Shown here piece after piece: positions 58,339 to 64,000 of a stretch of 64,000 nucleotides of DNA. The first letter of the stretch is position 1. Every line of letters begins with the position of its first letter. Position numbers and translations under genes: made by a program. The stretch comes from Acanthacorydalis orientalis (Eukaryota; Arthropoda; Insecta; Megaloptera; Corydalidae): positions 31,975,956 to 32,039,955 of the forward strand of contig CM068318.1 in the NCBI GenBank assembly GCA_034766995.1, given 5' to 3'. The notes beneath the pieces were generated by a model. That model was not told the DNA's origin. It made no database searches and saw only the letters and a program-made list of their open reading frames with translations.

Positions 58339-59044
58339 ATAATTATATCACCTTTGAATATTATTTTATAAATATATACTCCTTTCGGTTGTATGTGTGT
58401 GTATACATTATTTTATATGAATCTAGTAGGTCACGTATAAGTATTTTTCGTGAGCTTTTTTTGTGAGGGTTACGTACGTGACCTATAAGATTCTTGAAAA
58501 ATATCATGAACAATAGGTATACAAAAAAACAACACAATGAAGATATATTATTATGTGATATATATTATAAATCCAATAGAATTATCTGATTTAATAACAT
58601 AACGTTTCTGAGTACATTTTTATAAAACTATATATATATATTAGTTAATCTGCGATAAAAATACGTTTAAAACACTTTTTCATTTTAAATTGCCAATAAT
58701 CTGAGATCTGAGAGAGCCCAATCTCCCTTTTAGACAAATTAAGTAAGAGCATTCACAATAACGTTTGTTTATAATAAAATTAATGCAATTTAGAAATTAT
58801 TTTTAACACTTTTCGGTCAAATGTCGTCATAAAAGCAGCATCACACTTTTGCTCACTAGGTCAAAAATCTCGGCTGAAATGGCAAAAATAATTTCCTTAC
58901 CTGTACCATAATTGGATATGTTTCCTTATTTGTCAATAATTTGTAATTACTATTACATCATAAATTTTATAAACTGTTATTTTTATAAATCTGAAATTCC
59001 ATTAAACACCATTCCATTAATAATTTTGACTTAACATCCTATAT
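57590..59044. other. No recognised gene
   Basis: AT-rich. It holds a TA run (58300-58336) and a 10-bp inverted pair TAGGTCACGT / ACGTGACCTA (58427-58436, 58476-58485). Confidence 0.5.
58300..58336. repeat. (TA)n microsatellite
   Basis: TA run of about 37 bp. Confidence 0.95.
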
Positions 59045-59048
59045 TTAA

Positions 59049-59134
59049 CCCTTTAGCGCATACTTTCACTTCATACCAAAAGTATATTCGATCCAGCAAG
59101 AAGTACGGTTGGAAATCATCTCGTCTACAAAGGA
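59049..59134. mobile_element. Possible very short piggyBac-type MITE
   Basis: TTAA at 59045-59048 and 59135-59138 bracket 86 bp beginning CCCTTTAGCGCATAC. The reversed right end is TCCTTTGTAGACGAG, a weak inverted match over the first bases only. Confidence 0.3.
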
Positions 59135-59566
59135 TTAATATTTGGTTAAGCTGGGAAGTAGTTATACAAAACCTTTTTTGTTATATCCGTTATTAATTTT
59201 ACTTATTAGGAAAACATTTTCAATACGAAGTTTATTTTTTAAGTAATATATTATTATTTCATAAAGAAATCGAAACCACATGAATTTCAAGAAGCATAAA
59301 TTTCTATGCTCTGTAAATAAATTAGAAAACTCACTCTATTAGTTTTAAATTTTAATAAATACTATTTTTTTATTAAAAGTTTACATCTAGAGATTTCTCT
59401 GTACGTATATTATTTAAAAAATGCTGAAAATTATCGTTTAGGATAAAGATAAATTTAAAAATAATAAATTTCTAAAACTGAAATAATAAATTCCGATAAT
59501 ACTTGTTATAAAACTAATAAAACCGTTTTTTATTTTACAGACATTTAAAAAAAATTAAGACATTAA

Positions 59567-59782
59567 CCCTTTGCACTCCAATGGCGAGTCTCACTCACCA
59601 TTTTATTTTTTACCTTAACTTCAACGGTGAGTCTCACACACTATCCCATTCTTTACATTAACTTGAACAGTACTTCAAATAAAAAAGTTATCTTCCATTT
59701 GAATATATATGAGTTTTATTTTCTTTAGTAATATTGCGAAATTGCTGGTACCCAATAGGAAAAAAGCTTGAAGTGCAAAGGG
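59567..59782. mobile_element. piggyBac-type MITE, 216 bp
   Basis: TTAA at 59563-59566 and 59783-59786. Inverted ends CCCTTTGCACTCCA and (reversed) CCCTTTGCACTTCA differ at one of 14 positions. Near the left end are two subterminal copies of a GTGAGTCTCAC-like motif (59585-59600 and 59625-59638). No coding capacity. Confidence 0.8.
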
Positions 59783-60163
59783 TTAACAATAATATTTGAA
59801 TTATGTATTTTTCTACAATATATTTTCAAATATTTTAGATTCTGTGATATATCTGTACTTGTTTATAAACTAATAGAATAAATCAAAGATACTATTTAAA
59901 CATTGTTTATAGAATTAGTTAAATTTAAATATTTTCAAATATACAAACATTTTCTAATAAAAATTCTATTTGTTTGATTTATTCAAACACAAGATGCGGC
60001 ACAGAGGTCATGCGATACAGATGTGACTACAATATTAGCACTTGGTCAGTACAACTCTAAGATTTTTAATCTAAAATATAGCTTAAATAATTTTCAATGT
60101 AGTACCAGTGCATGTTAACTAATATCGTTACAAAATAAGTAATATGTTGTTTTTTTTCTCGAC

Positions 60164-60165
60164 AG
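60164..60165 (+). promoter_or_regulatory. Probable 3' splice site (intron acceptor)
   Basis: Pyrimidine tract TTGTTTTTTTTCTCGACAG ends with AG at 60164-60165. It directly precedes the only stretch of balanced, non-repetitive coding sequence in the window. Confidence 0.6.
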
Positions 60166-60350
60166 GTACCAACAACAGTGGCAGTAATTCGTCTCAAGGA
60201 ATGGAATCGACATCATTACGTGCACCATCGAAAATATCATTCTGTACAAACGTACGACCTCTAAAGAAAAATTCAAACAAACTTGTCGGAAGACCTCTTG
60301 TTCAATACCAGTCAAGGCAGTGGATTGTTACCACACCGCCGATAACATGA
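60166..60350 (+). CDS. Probable terminal coding exon of a host gene
   Basis: From the acceptor, two bases complete a split codon (xGT). About 61 codons then follow: TNNSGSNSSQGMESTSLRAP, SKISFCTNVRPLKKNSNKLV and GRPLVQYQSRQWIVTTPPIT, ending at TGA 60348-60350. The start is Asn/Ser-rich, as in disordered protein tails; the centre is basic; the last residues are hydrophobic with Pro-Pro. GC content is higher than in the neighbourhood and there are no stops in this frame. Upstream exons were not found in the window and would lie beyond a large intron or upstream of it. I do not recognise the protein, so no function is given. Alternative: a chance open frame, less likely given the splice context and downstream poly(A) signals. 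Confidence 0.55.
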
Positions 60351-60437
60351 CCGCACATGAATGATTGTTTTGATGATTATGTATAAAACGCTCAATATAA
60401 TTACGTATCTCTTCTAGCTGTGATATTTGTGAATGTA

Positions 60438-60443
60438 AATAAA
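60438..60443 (+). terminator. Candidate poly(A) signal AATAAA (proximal)
   Basis: AATAAA 88 bases after the stop codon of the probable terminal exon. Confidence 0.4.
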
Positions 60444-60761
60444 AACTATTGCATGAACCTACATTCACTGGGCTAAATTCACTATAATTTGAATTAGTTC
60501 TGTTTAGGAATTCGTATAGGTTAAATGTACATGCCGGCGTGTATATAAATAGAAGAAAAATGATCTTTGAGATTTTTACATATGTTTGTGATTAAATGTG
60601 ATCGTTGTAAAATTAAAAAAAAATTTTTACATAATGTAAATATTTAACTAGATATTTATTGAAATTGTTGTTACTTAATCCGCTGCATGTATCTAATCGC
60701 TTTTTGCGAGAACACTTAAGTGAGTGAAATTGTACGAACATTTAGAAAAAAAAACATTAGA

Positions 60762-60767
60762 AATAAA
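60762..60767 (+). terminator. Candidate poly(A) signal AATAAA (distal)
   Basis: AATAAA followed by GTAAGTACTTTAATTTTTCC, a T/G-rich downstream stretch. Confidence 0.4.
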
Positions 60768-60876
60768 GTAAACCCAAAAAATAATGTAAGTACTTTAATT
60801 TTTCCATAGATATTTAAATAACCATATTTATACATCTTTCCTCCTCATTTTTCATTAAATATTAAATCATACATTG

Positions 60877-60878
<2 letters not shown>

Positions 60879-60920
<42 letters not shown>
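60879..60920. repeat. (TA)n microsatellite
   Basis: TA run of about 42 bp. Confidence 0.95.
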
Positions 60921-60922
<2 letters not shown>

Positions 60923-60991
60923 ATTCCATTTTGGCTTCCAAATGGAAGTATTAAAAGGGGGCGCAACGGTTAAAAAAATTTGTTATTTTTT

Positions 60992-61047
60992 ATATAGTAT
61001 TTTAGTTCAATTCGATACTAAAGTAAAATTGAACTAAAATACTATAT
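60992..61047. repeat. Perfect 21-bp inverted repeat with 14-nt loop
   Basis: Arms ATATAGTATTTTAGTTCAAT+T (60992-61012) and its exact complement (61027-61047). Loop CGATACTAAAGTAA. It is the same architecture as the hairpin at 51442-51499, with unrelated sequence. Confidence 0.95.
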
Positions 61048-61276
61048 GGGAGACAATATATATTTTTTTTAATTTTTGTGTTTTTAATACTTTCATGCCA
61101 AATTCTAAGTTCAATCACTTATATGTGTACAGTTTATTACTTAATACGTGATATAAAAGAAAAATTGGGATAAAAGATCATTAAACTGCCATGACAAGTA
61201 TTAATGTTTCAAATATTATTTTAAAAATTTATAACAAAATTTTAACAAGGAACTACATAAAATTTAAATCGAAGAA

Positions 61277-61377
61277 TATATATATATATATATATATATA
61301 TATCCACATACATATATGTATGTACGTGTGTATGTATATATATATATATATACATACATATACACTCTTCGGTATAT

Positions 61378-61423
<46 letters not shown>
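61277..61423. repeat. (TA)n/(TG/CA) microsatellite cluster
   Basis: TA runs at 61277-61301, 61335-61352 and 61382-61423, separated by CATACATATGTATGTACGTG-like sequence. Confidence 0.9.
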
Positions 61424-61424
<1 letters not shown>

Positions 61425-63334
61425 TAATTAATATTTCTTTGTAATAAAAAACAAACTTTAATTTAAAAAAATGTAAGAAAAGACTCCGTAAATTTATGTT
61501 TTAATTTATTTGACTTATTAGGTTTTTCATTTTACTTTTAAAGAAAATAATATAAAATTTATAATGTATATTAATGTTCAAAATAGATAGAAGTAGTTTA
61601 CTTACAATCGAATTCAAAATTAAAAAACATGTAATAAAAATATTATTTTCTTTTCAGGTTTAATTAAATATATTAAATGATTTAGTACTGATTGTTACAG
61701 TTTGTGAATATAGTCAGTTTATTTATCTGTTATTTTGTTATTTATAGATAATTTAAGTTTTATGTATACTTGGGTTTGGTAATCGTTTATTTAATATAAA
61801 AAAGTACCAGTTTACTTTCATACACTATTTTATATCTAATTTAGTAATATCTCAAGTTACTCTTGCAAGTTAGTTATTATAAAGTTGGAAAATATAACTT
61901 GGAATTTAAAAACAGCATTTCTTGAAAACAAAAATTTACTGAGTAAATAATACTTTAAGAATACATTCAGAATAATCTGAGAAAATTAATTACACACATG
62001 TTTGACTCGACTTTCAGTTGTTACATTACCCTATTGAGATTTTATATATAATTCTGAACGTTTTTCAAAGTAAACAAATCCTGAATATTAACAAATTATT
62101 TCAACTTCAATTGATAATGTAGATTGTGTTAATTTATTTCATTAAATTAACAGATTATGCTAGGTTTCATATCTCATTGATCCTCTAATGGATTAATGCT
62201 CATTGAAAATTCGTATAAACACGGAATGCGACTGAAATGAAGAGCATATTTTGCTTTAAATTAGAATATGATGTGACAACTTCAGTTTAGTACGAGTTTT
62301 TCCTATAAATTTCCACTTCGTTTCGAAACTGTCAAGTTGCATATCATAACATCTAGATTAGTGTTAATATTGGCTTTGGCCACTGCTCTCTCTCCGCAAC
62401 TCAACCCCAGGAAGAGAGCTTTGCTCCCACTCGCTAACGTTTACCCTTCCCTAACAAATAACGAATAATACACACAAATAATAATACTCATAAAATATAA
62501 ATCATAAATTTGTATTGAAAAAAATTTGAATTAATTATGGTGAAAATCTTTCAATCATGGGATTCATAGTAATCAATCATAAACACAGACCACGTGACTA
62601 ATATCAACTAATCAGAGACCGAATAAAAGTCATGGGAATGACATCACTATTTAATTTTTGCGATATAGGAAGATTAGCTACCTAAAAATTAAAAAAAAAC
62701 AATAATATATTGTTTCCATCAAATTCATGTAGAATATATAATCTTTGTCAATTTGTATTTTATTTTTATTTAGTTGGCATGTTCCAAAATAATAACAGAT
62801 ACAAAACACTATTACAATCATCAAGACTCATCTAATAACTGACATCATAATGTAGAAAAATATTTTGTTTTTTTGTACATTATTCATAGCTACATAAAAA
62901 TGTTTAAAAAATATCGAAATAAATGTTAAAATTGTGTATGTAATTGTAAAAAAATACATTAAACACTAAACAAAGAACCAATTCAAGAAAAAAAATACAA
63001 TTATGAAATTTTAAATTGAAATTGGTATTTTTTTTTTTAAAAAAAGTATGTATTTAACAAACCGCTAAATATTATGAAAAAAAAATTAAAAATCTGTAAA
63101 TACTGATAAATTTTGTACATCTTTTTTTAAGAAAGACTATTTTTAAATAGAAAAACAAGTTTAAAATATCGGATAACTCTAAAACAACAAATAAATTAAA
63201 AAAAGTAGAAAAACACAAACAAAATGATATTAATTCATCCGATTACAGTTTTGTAAATTTAAAACTCTAAGTCTATCTGAAGATTTCACAAAACTATTAA
63301 TACATTTAGATTAACTGTGTGTCGTTAAAACAAA
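61424..63334. other. AT-rich stretch without recognised gene
   Basis: A patch at about 62365-62455 (GGCTTTGGCCACTGCTCTCT, then CCGCAACTCAACCCCAGGAA) is GC-richer but too short to classify. Nothing else was recognised. Confidence 0.45.
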
Positions 63335-63338
63335 TTAA

Positions 63339-63599
63339 CCCATTCAGAGCCTGTAAACATAATTATACACGCATATTTTGAAAAGACAAACTAATTATAA
63401 TATAATAATACTAATAATGTTATTTAAGGAATCTTTTTCACAACACTTTAGACTCACTGCAACCAGTTATGTTCAGACTGGAAAACTATGAAAAAGCAGT
63501 AAAAAATATATTTTATCTTACAATTAGTTAAACCCCTATCACCTACAATCAACAGGAAAATATTATTTTCCGGACAGAATTCATTCAGGTCTGAGTGGG
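63339..63599. mobile_element. piggyBac-type MITE, 261 bp
   Basis: TTAA at 63335-63338 and 63600-63603. Ends CCCATTCAGAGCCTG and (reversed) CCCACTCAGACCTG match apart from one substitution and one indel. No coding capacity. Confidence 0.75.
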
Positions 63600-63619
63600 T
63601 TAACACAAGGATATTTGTC

Positions 63620-63621
<2 letters not shown>

Positions 63622-63688
<67 letters not shown>
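63622..63688. repeat. (TA)n microsatellite
   Basis: TA run of about 67 bp. Confidence 0.95.
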
Positions 63689-63691
<3 letters not shown>

Positions 63692-64000
63692 TTAAATATT
63701 TATTGACTTATTTGAGAAACAAGATACAAAATGATTATAAATGGAAATATTTTGTTTTAAATACACAAAATTTTATTGAAAAACATTTTAAATATAAAAA
63801 AATGTATTAAAGGATAACTTCTATAGTAGAAAAAGTAAACATAGATTTAAAATAGTAATCTACTAGACTTTTTATTCATATTTTTTTATATCTCGTTATA
63901 AAGTCGTAGTACTTCAAAATAATTGTAGCAAATTGTAGTTTTTTAAACAATTAAAAACTTTTTTTGATTACAATGTCAACAATAAAATTGTGATATTTTC
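63689..64000. other. No recognisable feature
   Basis: AT-rich sequence to the window end. Confidence 0.5.

Larger units (their letters stand above)
60351..60790 (+). other. Probable 3' untranslated region
   Basis: Follows the stop codon. AATAAA occurs at 60438-60443 and again at 60762-60767, the second followed by a T-rich stretch. The transcript end could be after either signal. Confidence 0.45.

Noticed and set aside
58427..58485. 10-bp inverted pair TAGGTCACGT / ACGTGACCTA
   Set aside because: Short, with a 39-base spacer; expected by chance in 64 kb.

Overview
This window looks like AT-rich, gene-poor nuclear DNA from an animal, most plausibly an arthropod and perhaps an insect. The evidence is the density of mariner-type transposons from several subfamilies, together with piggyBac, hAT, Tigger/pogo and LINE remnants. 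There are also dozens of (TA)n microsatellites, no bacterial-style gene packing, and one exon-like segment with a eukaryotic 3' splice site and poly(A) signals. I cannot name the species.

Layout. 1-2.5 kb: a decayed piggyBac element with TTAA target sites. 2.5-4.7 kb: a repeat block interrupted by a young-looking mariner derivative and ending in a mariner-derived MITE; this block reappears inverted at 16.4-18.2 kb. 5.5-13.2 kb: further mariner fragments, including two deletion derivatives of one DD34D family (7895-8829 and 12322-13243) and a mellifera-type copy (10270-11334). 13.8-16 kb: a LINE reverse-transcriptase tail and a Tc1/mariner-like tail. 18.6-20.1 kb: two mariner halves in series. 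20.1-25 kb: mostly featureless, with an hAT remnant. 25.0-26.5 kb: a Tigger/pogo remnant. 26.9-29 kb: very long microsatellites and another MITE copy. 29.8-32.1 kb: two more transposase remnants. 35-44 kb: mariner remnants, three MITE copies, an hAT MITE and one unexplained 113-codon open frame. 45.5-53 kb: two more copies of the DD34D family, a DUF4817-like element, a compositionally distinct unknown segment, a perfect hairpin and another decayed mariner. 56.3-57.6 kb: a full-length but dead mariner. 59-63.6 kb: piggyBac-type MITEs, the single likely host exon (60166-60350) with 3' UTR, and a second perfect hairpin.

No intact transposase gene is present. Every mobile element seen is either internally deleted or broken by frameshifts, stops or loss of a catalytic residue. 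The only probable host coding sequence is the terminal exon near 60.2 kb on the + strand, so much of the window may be intron or intergenic DNA of that gene.

The most informative observations concern history rather than a new biochemical system. The inverted 2-kb duplication orders three kinds of event: MITE insertion, duplication, then mariner insertion and TA expansion. Two mariner deletion families behave oppositely: one shares a single internal junction, while the other has different breakpoints but nearly identical lengths. A short conserved core of about 45 bp recurs in both orientations, and two near-identical hairpin architectures stand alone. I found no convincing new defence, toxin or regulatory system.
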